64,000 nucleotides of DNA, taken from NCBI GenBank assembly GCA_035944135.1, contig DASZBM010000010.1, forward strand, positions 806,001 through 870,000. The letters run 5' to 3'. Positions 1 to 8,829 of the stretch are shown piece by piece (the stretch's first letter is position 1; each line of letters starts with the position of its first letter). The notes beneath the pieces are model-generated. The model had not been told where the DNA came from. It saw only the letters and a program-made list of their open reading frames with translations, and ran no database searches. The translations under genes were made by a program, and so were the position numbers. This DNA is from Acidobacteriaceae bacterium (GTDB taxonomy: Bacteria; Acidobacteriota; Terriglobia; Terriglobales; Acidobacteriaceae).

Positions 1-647
1 GTGATCCGCACTATTCGTTCCCGGTGCTCACCGGACTCTCGGTGAACGATCCGCTGTCGACGCGGGCGGCGCGCATGGCGATCTTTCAGCGCTTCATGCA
101 GGAGCTGGACAGCGCCGGGCAGAAGAACTCGAGCACCATCAGCGAGGTGGATGTCTCGAACCCTGAGGACGTGAAGGCCGTCGTTTCCGGCGGCGGAAGC
201 GACATCCTGGTGCACTTCGGGGATGAGCAGTTTCTCCATCGTTATCAGGAGTTTGAGCAGCATCTGCCGGAATGGAAGCAGCAGTATCCGAAGCTGGCCG
301 CGGCGGACATGCGTTATGAGCGCCAGGTGGTGCTGGAGATGCAGCCGGGAACGGGGGTTCCGCTGGTTGGAGACTCCGGGGCGTCGGATGCGGCGGCCGA
401 AAGTGCGAGTGCCGCGCCGGCGGCGCCGGTCGTTTCAGCTCCCAAAACCCACGTCAATTCCCCGAAAGCAGCAGTGAAACCAGTATCGAAACAGGTTTCT
501 CATACCTCTACCGCAGCGGCGAAGGCGAAGGCTACAACTTCCGCTGGAAAAACGAAGACGGGCAATGGCAAGATATTTGCTGATCTAGCTGCGGCGCGGC
601 GGGCCAAAGTGGCTCGTGGGAAACCGGCTGCAGCGGGGGCCCAATGA
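1..647 (+). CDS. ftsQ: Cell division protein FtsQ/DivIB, C-terminal part (cut by window start)
   Basis: The open frame enters at base 3 with no start codon, so the N-terminal cytoplasmic part, membrane anchor and POTRA domain lie outside the window. About 214 residues remain. The first ~110 carry the FtsQ beta-domain pattern (HYSFPVLTGL at the very start, a late DILVHFGDEQF strand and a lysine/tyrosine-rich helix). FtsQ is the bitopic scaffold linking FtsA/FtsZ-stage divisome proteins to FtsB/FtsL and septal synthesis. The last ~90 residues are a low-complexity Ala/Lys/Pro tail with no obvious fold, longer than in enterobacterial FtsQ. The stop TGA overlaps the ftsA ATG by four bases, indicating translational coupling, and the ftsQ-ftsA order supports the call. 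Confidence 0.85.
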   Translation, partial: DPHYSFPVLTGLSVNDPLSTRAARMAIFQRFMQELDSAGQKNSSTISEVDVSNPEDVKAVVSGGGSDILVHFGDEQFLHRYQEFEQHLPEWKQQYPKLAAADMRYERQVVLEMQPGTGVPLVGDSGASDAAAESASAAPAAPVVSAPKTHVNSPKAAVKPVSKQVSHTSTAAAKAKATTSAGKTKTGNGKIFADLAAARRAKVARGKPAAAGAQ

Positions 648-1870
648 ATCCGAAGAACGAAAGCATCATCACGGTACTGGACGCCGGCAGCTCAAAGAGC
701 TGCGTGATGGTTGCTGAGTTGGCGGATGGTGTGCTCCGTTATCGTGGGCATGGGATTGAGCCCTCGCGTGGGATGCGGAAGGGCGTGATCTCGGACCTGG
801 GACCGGCGGCGGCGGCGATCAATGACGCCGCGCTGACAGCGGAGCGAGCGACGAAAGCGCCGATTGAGACGGCTGTGGTGGGCGTGGGCGGCCCGCATAT
901 CCGCGGGATGAATTCGCAGGGCGGCATCACGATGGGCTCGCGGATGAAGGAGATTACGCGAGAGGATGTGCGCTCCGCGATCGACCGCGCAAGGTCGATT
1001 GGCCTCGCTCCCGATCGCGAGGTGCTGCACCTGCTGCCGCAGCAGTTCATCCTCGACGATCAGGCGGGGATCCACGACCCGGTAGGGATGGTCGGCAACC
1101 GGCTGGAGGTCTGCCTGCACATGTCGACGTGCTCGGGTAGCGCCGCGCAAAGCGTGATTACGTGCGCGAACCGGGCAGGGCTCGAGGTCGTGGACACGGT
1201 GTTTGAGGGGTTGGCCTCGGCCGAGGCCGTACTGAGCGCGGATGAGCGCGAGCTTGGTGTGTGCCTGGCGGACATTGGCGCGAGCTCGACGGAGCTGGTG
1301 GTGTTCTTTGAGGGCTCGGTGGCGCACACGGCGGTGCTGCCGATCGGCGGCGATCACTTCACGAACGATCTGGCCGTGGGTCTCCACGTGAGCGTAGAAG
1401 AGGCCGAGCACCTGAAGCGGACCCTCGGTAACTGCGTGGTGACGGCTGTGCCGCAGTTGAACGAGATTGAAATTGGCGGTGACCTGGCGACCGGCGGTGC
1501 GGCGGCGCGTGTGGTTCGGCAGCGGTTTCTCGCGGAGATTCTGGAGCCGCGGGGGCGCGAGCTGCTGATGATGATGCGCGACAACCTGCGCGCAGGCGGC
1601 GTGTTGGAGGCGATGGGCGCGGGCTGCGTCTTCACCGGAGGCGGAGCGCACATGGTCGGGTTGCTCGATCACGCAGAGAGCCTACTGCGCGTCCCGGCGC
1701 GGATTGGCTACCCGGTGCCGCTAAGCAGGATGCCGGCGGAGCTGGCGCGGCCGGAGTTTTCGACGGCGATCGGGATGCTGCTCTACACGCATCGCACGCA
1801 GGTGAGGAAGGCGAGCGAGGAGCAGGGGCTGCGGCAGAAGCTGAAATCGATCTTTGCCGGGAGTTTCTAA
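644..1870 (+). CDS. ftsA: Cell division protein FtsA, actin-like membrane tether for FtsZ
   Basis: 408 aa, normal for FtsA. It has the actin/Hsp70-fold nucleotide motifs: phosphate-1 loop DAGSSKS at residues 13-19, phosphate-2 DIGASSTE near 210, and the adenosine loop FTGGGAHMVG near 330. FtsA binds the FtsZ C-terminal peptide and anchors the Z-ring to the inner membrane. The C-terminus (LRQKLKSIFAGSF) looks like the expected short amphipathic membrane-targeting helix. The start overlaps the ftsQ stop (ATGA). Unusually, ftsZ is not next: a palindromic repeat and an outer-membrane protein gene intervene. Confidence 0.96.
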   Translation: MNPKNESIITVLDAGSSKSCVMVAELADGVLRYRGHGIEPSRGMRKGVISDLGPAAAAINDAALTAERATKAPIETAVVGVGGPHIRGMNSQGGITMGSRMKEITREDVRSAIDRARSIGLAPDREVLHLLPQQFILDDQAGIHDPVGMVGNRLEVCLHMSTCSGSAAQSVITCANRAGLEVVDTVFEGLASAEAVLSADERELGVCLADIGASSTELVVFFEGSVAHTAVLPIGGDHFTNDLAVGLHVSVEEAEHLKRTLGNCVVTAVPQLNEIEIGGDLATGGAAARVVRQRFLAEILEPRGRELLMMMRDNLRAGGVLEAMGAGCVFTGGGAHMVGLLDHAESLLRVPARIGYPVPLSRMPAELARPEFSTAIGMLLYTHRTQVRKASEEQGLRQKLKSIFAGSF

Positions 1871-1883
1871 AGGCAACTGCGAA

Positions 1884-1915
1884 CCCACATCTCAGAACCG
1901 AGATGTGCGGCACCC
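1884..1915. repeat. REP-like palindrome, copy 1
   Basis: Perfect 8-bp arms CACATCTC/GAGATGTG enclose the loop AGAACC and are followed by CGGCACCC. It lies just after the ftsA stop and could act as a transcriptional attenuator or mRNA stabiliser. It shares arm-loop layout and a trailing GGCACCC-type motif with palindromes near 18.1 and 23.7 kb, and its loop differs by one base from that of the palindrome near 21.9 kb, so I treat it as one copy of a dispersed family. Confidence 0.65.
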
Positions 1916-1954
1916 GCAGTGGCTTCCTGCAATTTGGCAGGTAGAATAAAGCTC

Positions 1955-2704
1955 ATGTTTCGTTGCAGGACTGCCTTTGGCATTGCCCTCGTTCTTTTTC
2001 TGCTCAGCTCTGTTGCAACCCACGCCCAGGTTGGCGTTTACGCCACGGCGAATGGTGCCTGGTTCGGAGGGGTGACCTGCCCGTCGTTTGCCAGCCCGTG
2101 CGCGGAAACGGATGGCAAGGTAAAGCCTTTCGGCAGCAACTTCGGGGCCTACTATGATTTCCGCACATTTGGTCCCATGCGCTTCGGTGTGGATGCGCGC
2201 GGAGCGGTCCAGAGCTCGAACAAGCGGGCCGACAGCTCGGCGGGCGGGCCCGGTATCGTGAAAAACTACGAGGCGCTTGGCGGGGTGCGTGCGTCCTTTC
2301 ATACGCCCGTGCACTGGATTCGTCCTTATGTCGAGATTGCCGGGGGATACGCCCGCAATAACGCCAGCGGGCTCTACACGAACACGGTCACGATCAATAA
2401 CAATGTGACGCCAGCCCTTACGCAGAGTGTTCTCACTTATAACGCAGCTACCTACACCGGATACACGCTCTTCAAGGGATTTGTGGGCGTGGACGTTCCT
2501 CTGCTGCCATACCTGAGCATCCGCGCGATTGAACTTGGTGAGGGCGAGGCCTTTGGATCGACTCCGACCTTGCAGACGACGACTCTCACCACTTCGGGAT
2601 CAGCAACGACGTCCAGCACGGTGATCACTTCACGCAGCCCGGATACCCATGGGATTCAGTCGATCGGTGCCGGCATCGTGTTTACCTTCCCCCTCGGGAA
2701 GTAG
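1955..2704 (+). CDS. Small outer-membrane beta-barrel protein (OmpA/porin-like), unknown role
   Basis: 249 aa from the ATG at 1955. An in-frame GTG at 1919 is possible, but the chosen start puts a clean Sec signal peptide first (hydrophobic run GIALVLFLLSS, cleavage likely after THAQ). The mature part alternates polar and aromatic residues as in an 8-10-strand barrel, and it ends in a hydrophobic strand (VFTFPLGK). I recognise the general outer-membrane barrel style common in Acidobacteria but no specific family. It sits between ftsA and ftsZ, where no such gene is expected. A degraded copy of its C-terminal and central segments follows immediately. Confidence 0.7.
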   Translation: MFRCRTAFGIALVLFLLSSVATHAQVGVYATANGAWFGGVTCPSFASPCAETDGKVKPFGSNFGAYYDFRTFGPMRFGVDARGAVQSSNKRADSSAGGPGIVKNYEALGGVRASFHTPVHWIRPYVEIAGGYARNNASGLYTNTVTINNNVTPALTQSVLTYNAATYTGYTLFKGFVGVDVPLLPYLSIRAIELGEGEAFGSTPTLQTTTLTTSGSATTSSTVITSRSPDTHGIQSIGAGIVFTFPLGK

Positions 2705-2968
2705 GCGGCGTCGTTCCGGCGCGATCTGCGGGGAAACTACGACTTTCGTCCGGTGAGTGCCGTCCGCCTGGGTGTTGACGTTCACGGCAGGGTCTTGAAG
2801 TCTAGAAAAAATGCGGGGACCTACTCTCGAAGCCTGGATCAGATGCCACCCGTGCGCCCCCCGCGCGCGATGGAGTCTGGAATGGATGCGGCTTTCGAAC
2901 CGGTCACGCACAGCATCCAAAGTATTGGGATTGGCGTTGTGTTCTACACGTCGCGCGCCAGCCGGTAA
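2705..2968 (+). pseudogene. Decayed tandem copy of the preceding outer-membrane protein gene
   Basis: The frame reads GNYDFRPVSAVRLGVDVHG (translated from 2732), matching GAYYDFRTFGPMRFGVDARG of the upstream gene. After a deletion it ends THSIQSIGIGVVFYTS against THGIQSIGAGIVFTFP there. Only an entry segment and the last strands are present. The middle of the barrel, the signal peptide and any ribosome-binding site are gone. The most economical reading is a tandem duplication followed by deletion. A short functional ORF from the GTG at 2753 cannot be excluded but lacks export signals. Confidence 0.6.
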
Positions 2969-3093
2969 AAGAGGCAGCGAGCCGGCAGGTACGAATCCAG
3001 CAAGATACGAGGTAACGCGCTTTGTTCGGGCGTTTTCCTTTCACTCATGCAGAATCACAACAGGCGACCCCCATCGCCTGAGGAGGCCCGCGT

Positions 3094-4941
3094 ATGTCCA
3101 ATCAGCCTGAGGATGCAATTCGCATCCACTACCACGATGAAGCGCAGCGCAACGCGCGCATCAAGGTGATCGGCGTGGGCGGCGGCGGCGGCAACGCCGT
3201 AAACCGAATGATTGCAGCAAACGTGGAGGGCGTGGAGTTTATCGCGGCCAACACGGACGTGCAGGCCCTGGAGAGTTCACAGGCTCCCGTGAAGCTGCAG
3301 CTCGGCGTGAAGCTGACGAGCGGCCTGGGAGCGGGCGCGAATCCGGACATCGGCCGACGGGCGGCGCTCGAGGATTCGGACAAGATTATTGAGGCGCTCG
3401 AAGGCGCGGACATGGTGTTTGTGACCGCGGGCCTGGGCGGCGGAACAGGGACGGGCGCGGCGCCGGTGATTGCCTCGCTGGCGAGCGAGATGGGCGCGCT
3501 GACCGTGGCGGTCGTGACGCAGCCGTTCAGCTTCGAGGGCAAGCGGCGCATGAAGCAGGCCGAGCGCGGCATGCAGGAGCTGCTGGAATCCGTCGACACG
3601 CTGATCGTGATCCCGAATGAGAAGCTGTTGGCCGTGGCGCGTGACGCAGGCTTTTTCGAGAGCTTCCGCATTGCCGACGATGTGCTGCGGCAGGGAGTTC
3701 AGGGGATCTCGGACATCATCACCATCCCCGGCGTCATCAACCGCGACTTCGCGGATGTTCGCACCACGATGGCCGGAATGGGCTACTCGGTGATGGGGAC
3801 CGCAGTGCGGAGCGGGCCGGAGCGCGCGAAGGAAGCGGCTGCGGCTGCGATGGCGAGCCCGCTGCTGGAGTCCGGCGCGATCGATGGAGCCAAGGGCATT
3901 CTGATCAACATTACGGGCTCGAGCAACCTGAAGCTGAATGAGGTGTTTGAAGCATCGACGATCATCCAGAACGCCGCGCACGAGGACGCAAACATCATCT
4001 TCGGCGCCGTGCAGGATGAGTCGATGGGCGACGAAGTGAAGATTACGGTCATTGCGACGGGGTTCAAGGAGGACATGCCGCAGCGGCGCGAGCGCATGCT
4101 GCAGGGCGCTGCCTTGCCGGCATCGCGTGTCGAGCCAATGGCCCCCCCGGCGCCGCCGCGCATTGCTCAACGCCCCCAAGTTACGCCGGCCCCGTTTGCG
4201 AGCGAGATTTATGCGTCGGCCGCGGAGCAGGAGCGCCCGGTCGAAGTGCAGGAAAAGGCTGCGCGGAAGAAGGGTCGTGAAGAGAAGCGCGAGTCTGTGA
4301 TGTCAGTGGTGCCGCCGCCCGAGCCGGTTGCGGTTCAGCCGCCACCACCACCTCCTCCAACGCCAGCGCCGGCTGCGCGCGCCGAGGAGCGACCGCGTAC
4401 GACTTCGCGTGCGGAAGAGCCACTGCGGATAACGCCGCACGATGACGAGCCCTTGCGCATTACGCCACGCTCGGAAGAGCCGTTGCGGATCACTCCGCCG
4501 GTTGAGCCGCTGCCGGAGCCGGCCCGGTTGAAATCCAGAGAGCCGCTGCGCATTACGCCGCCGCGCGAGCCGGAGCCGGAGCGTGTGCATGGAGCGTATG
4601 TGCCCACGGCGTCCGCCGAGCCGAAGCCGGAATTAGTTCCGGTACCTGCGTCGGTCTTCGATGACGACTTCTTCCGCAAGTCGAATGACGAGCTCAGGCC
4701 TTCGCCGGAGCCACGGTCGTGGGAAACGCCGCGCGAGACCCCTCGCGACACGCGAGAGTCGTTCGAAAGCAGGGAAGCCGACAATTCGCAGGCGATGGAG
4801 ACCGTTGCGGCGCAGCAGAAGACCGAGACGCACTGGCCGGAAGCGCGGATTCCCAGCTTTGCCGGGTATGCTGGAGGAAGCTCCTCGTCATCTGATGAAG
4901 ATGAGCTTGATATCCCAGCATTCCTGCGGCGGAGCCGGTAG
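3094..4941 (+). CDS. ftsZ: Cell division GTPase FtsZ with long repeat-bearing C-terminal linker
   Basis: 615 aa, well above the usual 380-450. Residues ~20-340 are the tubulin-fold GTPase: the early [11 protein letters not shown] loop, the signature GGGTGTG at 115-121, and the T7 loop NRDFAD at 216-221 that activates hydrolysis in the neighbouring subunit. From ~345 to ~600 lies a Pro/Glu/Arg-rich disordered linker holding four PLRITP motifs at about 443, 453, 463 and 484, the first three exactly ten residues apart. The extreme C-terminus DIPAFLRR (606-613) is the conserved peptide that binds FtsA. A strong AGGAGG sits 7 bases before the ATG. FtsZ polymerises into the cytokinetic ring. Confidence 0.98.
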   Translation: MSNQPEDAIRIHYHDEAQRNARIKVIGVGGGGGNAVNRMIAANVEGVEFIAANTDVQALESSQAPVKLQLGVKLTSGLGAGANPDIGRRAALEDSDKIIEALEGADMVFVTAGLGGGTGTGAAPVIASLASEMGALTVAVVTQPFSFEGKRRMKQAERGMQELLESVDTLIVIPNEKLLAVARDAGFFESFRIADDVLRQGVQGISDIITIPGVINRDFADVRTTMAGMGYSVMGTAVRSGPERAKEAAAAAMASPLLESGAIDGAKGILINITGSSNLKLNEVFEASTIIQNAAHEDANIIFGAVQDESMGDEVKITVIATGFKEDMPQRRERMLQGAALPASRVEPMAPPAPPRIAQRPQVTPAPFASEIYASAAEQERPVEVQEKAARKKGREEKRESVMSVVPPPEPVAVQPPPPPPPTPAPAARAEERPRTTSRAEEPLRITPHDDEPLRITPRSEEPLRITPPVEPLPEPARLKSREPLRITPPREPEPERVHGAYVPTASAEPKPELVPVPASVFDDDFFRKSNDELRPSPEPRSWETPRETPRDTRESFESREADNSQAMETVAAQQKTETHWPEARIPSFAGYAGGSSSSSDEDELDIPAFLRRSR

Positions 4942-4986
4942 GTAACAGTTTTATTAGTCAAGAAGCACGGGAGCGGGCGAGAGTTC

Positions 4987-6195
4987 ATGAATCGGAGAGT
5001 CACAGGGCTAGCTCTTAGTCTGTTGGCGGGCGCAGGAGTCGCGCTCGCATCGACGCAGCATCGCGTCGTTCACCACACTTCGAGAACACATGCAGCGGTT
5101 CGGGCAGTAGTGCATACGCGCGCCGCCCGTACAGTGGTGCAGCGTGTCGTGATCCACGGGCATGTCCACTATTACCGCCGGACACTGGTGTATCGCCCCA
5201 CAGAGCGGTTCACGACGAGTAGCTTCGCCGACGACCTGACAATGGGCGATGTGACCGGCGGTGAGGACCCAACGGTACGCGCCGCGGCCGTCGAGGCGCT
5301 GGGGAATATGAACGGCACGGTGCTGGCCATCGATCCCTCGAATGGCCGCATCCTTGCGATGGTGAACCAGAGATTGGCTCTGAGTGCAGGCGCGGAGCCG
5401 TGTTCGACAATCAAGGTCGCGGTCGCACTGGCAGCACTGAAGGAAGGGCTGGTCAAGGCGGACACACCAGTGAACCTGGGCGGCCATTATTCGTTAGACC
5501 TGACGCATGCGCTCGCGAAGTCAGTGAACCTGTACTTCGAGGTGCTGGGCCGCGCGATGGGATTTGAGCGCGTGAAGCACTATGCGAATGAATTCGGGCT
5601 CGGCGAGCTGGCCGGGTACGACATTCCCGGCGAGCAGCTGGGTGTGTATCCGGATGTGGAGCTGCCGCAGTCGGAAGGCGGCGTGGGCAGAATGTGCTCG
5701 TTCGGCGAAAGCATCTCGATGACACCGCTGCAGCTCGGCGCGTTAGTCTCTGCGATTGCGAACGGCGGCACGCTCTACTACCTCCAGCACCCCACCACGC
5801 CCGACGAGGTTGCAGCGTTTGAGCCAAAAGTGAAACGCGAGCTCGACATCCAGAACGTTATTCCGGAGATCCTGCCGGGCATGCGCGGGGCGGTGGACTT
5901 CTCGAACGGAACGGCCCGGTCACTCCGTCAGAATTTTGAGCAGTTCCCCGTCTTCGGCAAGACGGGCACATGCTCGAACAACGGTACGCGGTACGGATGG
6001 TTTGTCTCGTACGGTCAGGCGCCAACCGGGCCCATCGTGACAGTGATCTTCCTGGAGGGCGGACGGCCCACGTTCGGTCCAAAGGCCGCGGAGCTGACGG
6101 GCGAGTTCTACCGTGCGATGTACGAGCGGAATTACTTCGCGCCAAAGCCGGTCGAGCCTGCGCAGTCTGCGATGACGACCGCGACAGGGAACTAG
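4987..6195 (+). CDS. Penicillin-binding protein, D,D-transpeptidase domain (class B-like)
   Basis: 402 aa. A signal peptide or anchor (LALSLLAGAGVALAS) precedes a basic, histidine-rich stretch at residues ~25-75, then a compact transpeptidase domain. All three active-site motifs are present: STIK at 140-143 (acylated serine), SVN at 179-181 and KTG at 325-327. It should cross-link peptidoglycan in the periplasm. It lacks the large N-terminal dimerisation domain of FtsI/PBP2 and the glycosyltransferase domain of class A enzymes. Its position 45 bases after ftsZ fits a septal or envelope role. A beta-lactam-sensing or class D beta-lactamase-like relative is less likely. Confidence 0.85.
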   Translation: MNRRVTGLALSLLAGAGVALASTQHRVVHHTSRTHAAVRAVVHTRAARTVVQRVVIHGHVHYYRRTLVYRPTERFTTSSFADDLTMGDVTGGEDPTVRAAAVEALGNMNGTVLAIDPSNGRILAMVNQRLALSAGAEPCSTIKVAVALAALKEGLVKADTPVNLGGHYSLDLTHALAKSVNLYFEVLGRAMGFERVKHYANEFGLGELAGYDIPGEQLGVYPDVELPQSEGGVGRMCSFGESISMTPLQLGALVSAIANGGTLYYLQHPTTPDEVAAFEPKVKRELDIQNVIPEILPGMRGAVDFSNGTARSLRQNFEQFPVFGKTGTCSNNGTRYGWFVSYGQAPTGPIVTVIFLEGGRPTFGPKAAELTGEFYRAMYERNYFAPKPVEPAQSAMTTATGN

Positions 6196-6256
6196 CCTGA
6201 CGGTCAAATCTGAGAGGAAACTGCTTCGTTCCGTTATTGCCTGCATCTGAGGGACA

Positions 6257-7906
6257 ATGACGAGGATGGAGATTTTAACCGCAGCGCAGATGGGTGCTGT
6301 CGATCGCGACTCCAACGATCGCGGTGTACCGGTGCGCGTCCTGATGGAAAACGCGGGCGAGGCAGTAGCGCGGTTTTGCCACCACTATTACCCCGGCTTA
6401 GCGGTTGTCGCGCTTTGTGGCAGAGGCAACAACGGTGGTGACGGCGCTGTAGCAGCGCGAATTCTGGCGGAGATACAGACTCCGGTCCGACTGGTCCTGC
6501 TTGGCTCGATCGAGGAGACGCGAGGCGAAGCGGCAGCCGCATTGGCCAGCGCGAAGGAAACTCCCGGGCTTGAGTTCGTTGAAGCGAAGGACGAGGCTGC
6601 ACTACGGACCGCCTTAAGGGATGCGAAGCTGATTCTGGATGCGATTGTGGGAACGGGTTTCAAGCCTCCTCTGCGTGGTTTGGCGGCAACCGCACGCGAC
6701 TTGATCGCACCATTGAGCGCACCCGTGGTCGCGGTCGATCTGCCGAGCGGGTGGGACGCCGATTCGACCAAAGAGACGTCAGCAGATGAGAGCGCAAAAG
6801 CGCAGGCTTTTCGCGCAGACGCAGTCGTGACCTTCGTAGCGCCCAAGATGGCGCATGTGTTTGGACACCTCACTCCGGGCAAGACCTTCGGGCCAGTAAT
6901 CGTCGCGCCGATTGGCACACCGTTGGAATCGATGCCCGCGCATACGGAACTCTGTTGGGCGGGGACATCGAAGCGGATCGTCGAGCGCCCGCGCGACGTG
7001 AATGGTAACAAGGGGCGTTTTGGGCACGTGCTCATCATTGGCGGAAGCCCTGGCAAGGCGGGTGCGCCGTCGATGGCAAGCCTGGCCGCGATGCGCACAG
7101 GCGCTGGGCTCACGACCGCTGCCGTGCCGCGCTCGATTCTGCCGACCGTCGCGCAGGTAGCGCCGGAGCTGATGTGCACGCCGTTGGAAGAGAAGGATGG
7201 GCTGACGCTTGACCAACTTGAGGAAGAGTCGTTGCAGAAGCTGCTGAAGGGGATGACTGTTGTGGGCATCGGGCCTGGGCTCGGACAGGACGGAACGACT
7301 CCGGACTTCGTGCGTGCGTTGGTGCAAAAGATCGCGCTTCCGATGGTGCTCGATGCGGATGCGCTGAATGCACTCGCGGACAGGACAGAGCTGCTGAAGC
7401 GCTCGACATCTCCCGATGAACGCGGCCAGCGGCGAACTATCGTGCTGACGCCGCATCCGGGCGAGATGGCGCGGCTTATCGGCTCGAGCGTGAAGGACGT
7501 CGAAGCGGACCGCATCGGTCTGGCGCGGCGCTTCGCGACAGAGAACGGTGTCACGCTGGTGCTGAAAGGATGGCGCACGCTGATCGCGCATCCGGACGGC
7601 CGGGTTGCTGTGAACACCACAGGAAATCCAGCAATGTCGAAGGGTGGAAGCGGCGATATTCTCACTGGAATTGTCGCGGCGATGATCGCCCAATATCCGG
7701 AGCATGTGCCCGAGGCAGTGGAGGCCGCAGTCTTCTTGCATGGGCTCGCTGCAGATTACGCGACGCTCGCGCAGGATGAGCACACGGTGCTCGCGACGGA
7801 CACCATAAATCATCTTTGGCAGGCGTTTCGCGCGCGTGTGGAAGACGCGGATGGATCGACGTGGATCACAGGGCTTGCTGGACGCGAGGACCGTCACCAT
7901 GCCTGA
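6257..7906 (+). CDS. nnr: Bifunctional NAD(P)H-hydrate repair enzyme (epimerase + dehydratase)
   Basis: 549 aa, the normal length of the fused YjeF protein. Residues ~1-215 are the YjeF_N epimerase domain with GRGNNGGDG near 55-63. Residues ~240-549 are the ribokinase-like dehydratase domain, with NPAMSKGGSGDILTG whose Asp (~467) is the expected catalytic base. Together they return damaged NADHX and NADPHX to NAD(P)H. The first ATG is used here; a second Met three codons later is equally possible. The final codons overlap tsaE by eight bases, so the two are probably co-translated; nnr-tsaE pairing is common in bacteria. Confidence 0.95.
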   Translation: MTRMEILTAAQMGAVDRDSNDRGVPVRVLMENAGEAVARFCHHYYPGLAVVALCGRGNNGGDGAVAARILAEIQTPVRLVLLGSIEETRGEAAAALASAKETPGLEFVEAKDEAALRTALRDAKLILDAIVGTGFKPPLRGLAATARDLIAPLSAPVVAVDLPSGWDADSTKETSADESAKAQAFRADAVVTFVAPKMAHVFGHLTPGKTFGPVIVAPIGTPLESMPAHTELCWAGTSKRIVERPRDVNGNKGRFGHVLIIGGSPGKAGAPSMASLAAMRTGAGLTTAAVPRSILPTVAQVAPELMCTPLEEKDGLTLDQLEEESLQKLLKGMTVVGIGPGLGQDGTTPDFVRALVQKIALPMVLDADALNALADRTELLKRSTSPDERGQRRTIVLTPHPGEMARLIGSSVKDVEADRIGLARRFATENGVTLVLKGWRTLIAHPDGRVAVNTTGNPAMSKGGSGDILTGIVAAMIAQYPEHVPEAVEAAVFLHGLAADYATLAQDEHTVLATDTINHLWQAFRARVEDADGSTWITGLAGREDRHHA

Positions 7907-8351
7907 GTTCACGCGCGAGAAGCGCCTCCGAACTCGCAGCGTAAATGGCACAATCGCGTTGGGCGAGTTGATGACGGAACTGCTTCGGCCGCCCAAGCTG
8001 GTGCTGCTGCACGGCGATCTCGGCGCAGGCAAGACAACGCTCGTGAAGGGAATCGTATCGTCGCTCGGCGCGGCGGAAGCGGACGACGTTGCCAGTCCCA
8101 CGTTCACCCTGGTGCACGAGTACAACGGTCGCAACCTGACGGTCTATCACCTGGACCTGTATCGCCTCGAGAACGATTTTCAGCTCGAGGCGCTCGGAAT
8201 CTCGGAGATGCTGGAGCGCCAGGATGCGCTGGTGCTGGCCGAGTGGGGCGAGCGCTTTCCGTCGCTGGTGGCGCGCGCCGATGCGGAAGTGACGATCGAA
8301 ATCGGTGAGAACGAAACAGAGCGCCTGCTGAGAGTTCGCTGGCGCGAGTGA
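7899..8351 (+). CDS. tsaE: tRNA threonylcarbamoyladenosine biosynthesis ATPase TsaE
   Basis: 150 aa from the ATG at 7899, which overlaps the end of nnr; the longer frame from 7836 only adds residues foreign to the family. A Walker A loop GDLGAGKTT lies at 39-47, followed by the family hallmark SPTFTLVHEY and the HLDLYRL and LAEWGERFP segments. TsaE works with TsaB and TsaD in making t6A37 on ANN-decoding tRNAs. tsaB and tsaD are not in the window. Confidence 0.95.
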   Translation: MPEFTREKRLRTRSVNGTIALGELMTELLRPPKLVLLHGDLGAGKTTLVKGIVSSLGAAEADDVASPTFTLVHEYNGRNLTVYHLDLYRLENDFQLEALGISEMLERQDALVLAEWGERFPSLVARADAEVTIEIGENETERLLRVRWRE

Positions 8352-8373
8352 TTACTTGCTCCTAAAACACGCC

Positions 8374-8411
8374 GAGCGCCGTAGGCGAAACATCCATCGC
8401 CAGCGGCGCTC
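8374..8411. terminator. Hairpin between convergent genes, candidate bidirectional terminator
   Basis: GAGCGCCG (8374-8381) pairs with CGGCGCTC (8404-8411), and the inner arms GGCGA/TCGCC close an 8-base loop, with a symmetrical two-base internal bulge. It lies between tsaE on the plus strand and a small ORF on the minus strand. There is no long T-run on either side, so intrinsic termination is unproven; a REP-like element is the alternative. Confidence 0.45.
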
Positions 8412-8437
8412 CTGATTGCGGTGCTATGTCTCGTCGG

Positions 8438-8542
8438 TTACGCGCTGTGTCTCCAGTCGGCATTGGTGCGTGCACGAATGCCGATGAAGGTCGGAACAAA
8501 GACGGTGAGAGCGGCGAAGGTGGCGATCAGAAGGTCGTACAT
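8438..8542 (-). CDS. Candidate 34-aa single-span membrane protein
   Basis: A very short frame starts MYDLLIATFAALTVFVPT, one hydrophobic helix of ~20 residues, and ends in a polar, basic tail (IRARTNADWRHSA). A strong GAGGAG lies exactly six bases before the ATG at 8542, which is the main evidence that it is translated; a competing ATG four bases upstream is out of frame. Size and topology resemble accessory micro-proteins of membrane complexes, but I recognise no family. The opposite-strand frame covering this region has no ribosome-binding site. Confidence 0.45.
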   Translation of the reverse strand: MYDLLIATFAALTVFVPTFIGIRARTNADWRHSA

Positions 8543-8829
8543 ACATGTCTCCTCATAGCGCTCGCGTATGCTGCGGCGCTGAACCCGATGCGGGGCTGTA
8601 GTGATGGTCATCAGTGCGGGCGGTTGTGAGGTCTTGACTCAGCCGTCGCTATCACTGGAATAAGCTATTGGCCCGATACGCAGGTGCTGACCTTTTGCGT
8701 CTGCATCCAAGCGCCTCGTACATTCAGCTATACGGATCGGATGTGGAGAGAGTTCCCTGTGATTCGTGAATTTCGCACAAACGGACCGGTAATCGGCTGA
8801 TTATGCTCCTGATTTATGAGGGAATTCTA
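8543..8829. other. Intergenic stretch with no recognised gene
   Basis: About 290 bases between the small minus-strand ORF and the 3' end of the methyltransferase gene. It is less GC-rich than its surroundings. I see a TTGACT at about 8634 but no convincing partner hexamer, no hairpin with a T-run, and no ORF with a ribosome-binding site. Confidence 0.5.

Noticed and set aside
6388-7665. 425-codon open frame antisense to nnr
   Set aside because: Ser/Pro/Ala-rich shadow translation without any domain; nnr is complete on the other strand.
8426-8629. 67-codon plus-strand frame
   Set aside because: No ribosome-binding site and no structure; the opposite strand carries a better supported small gene.
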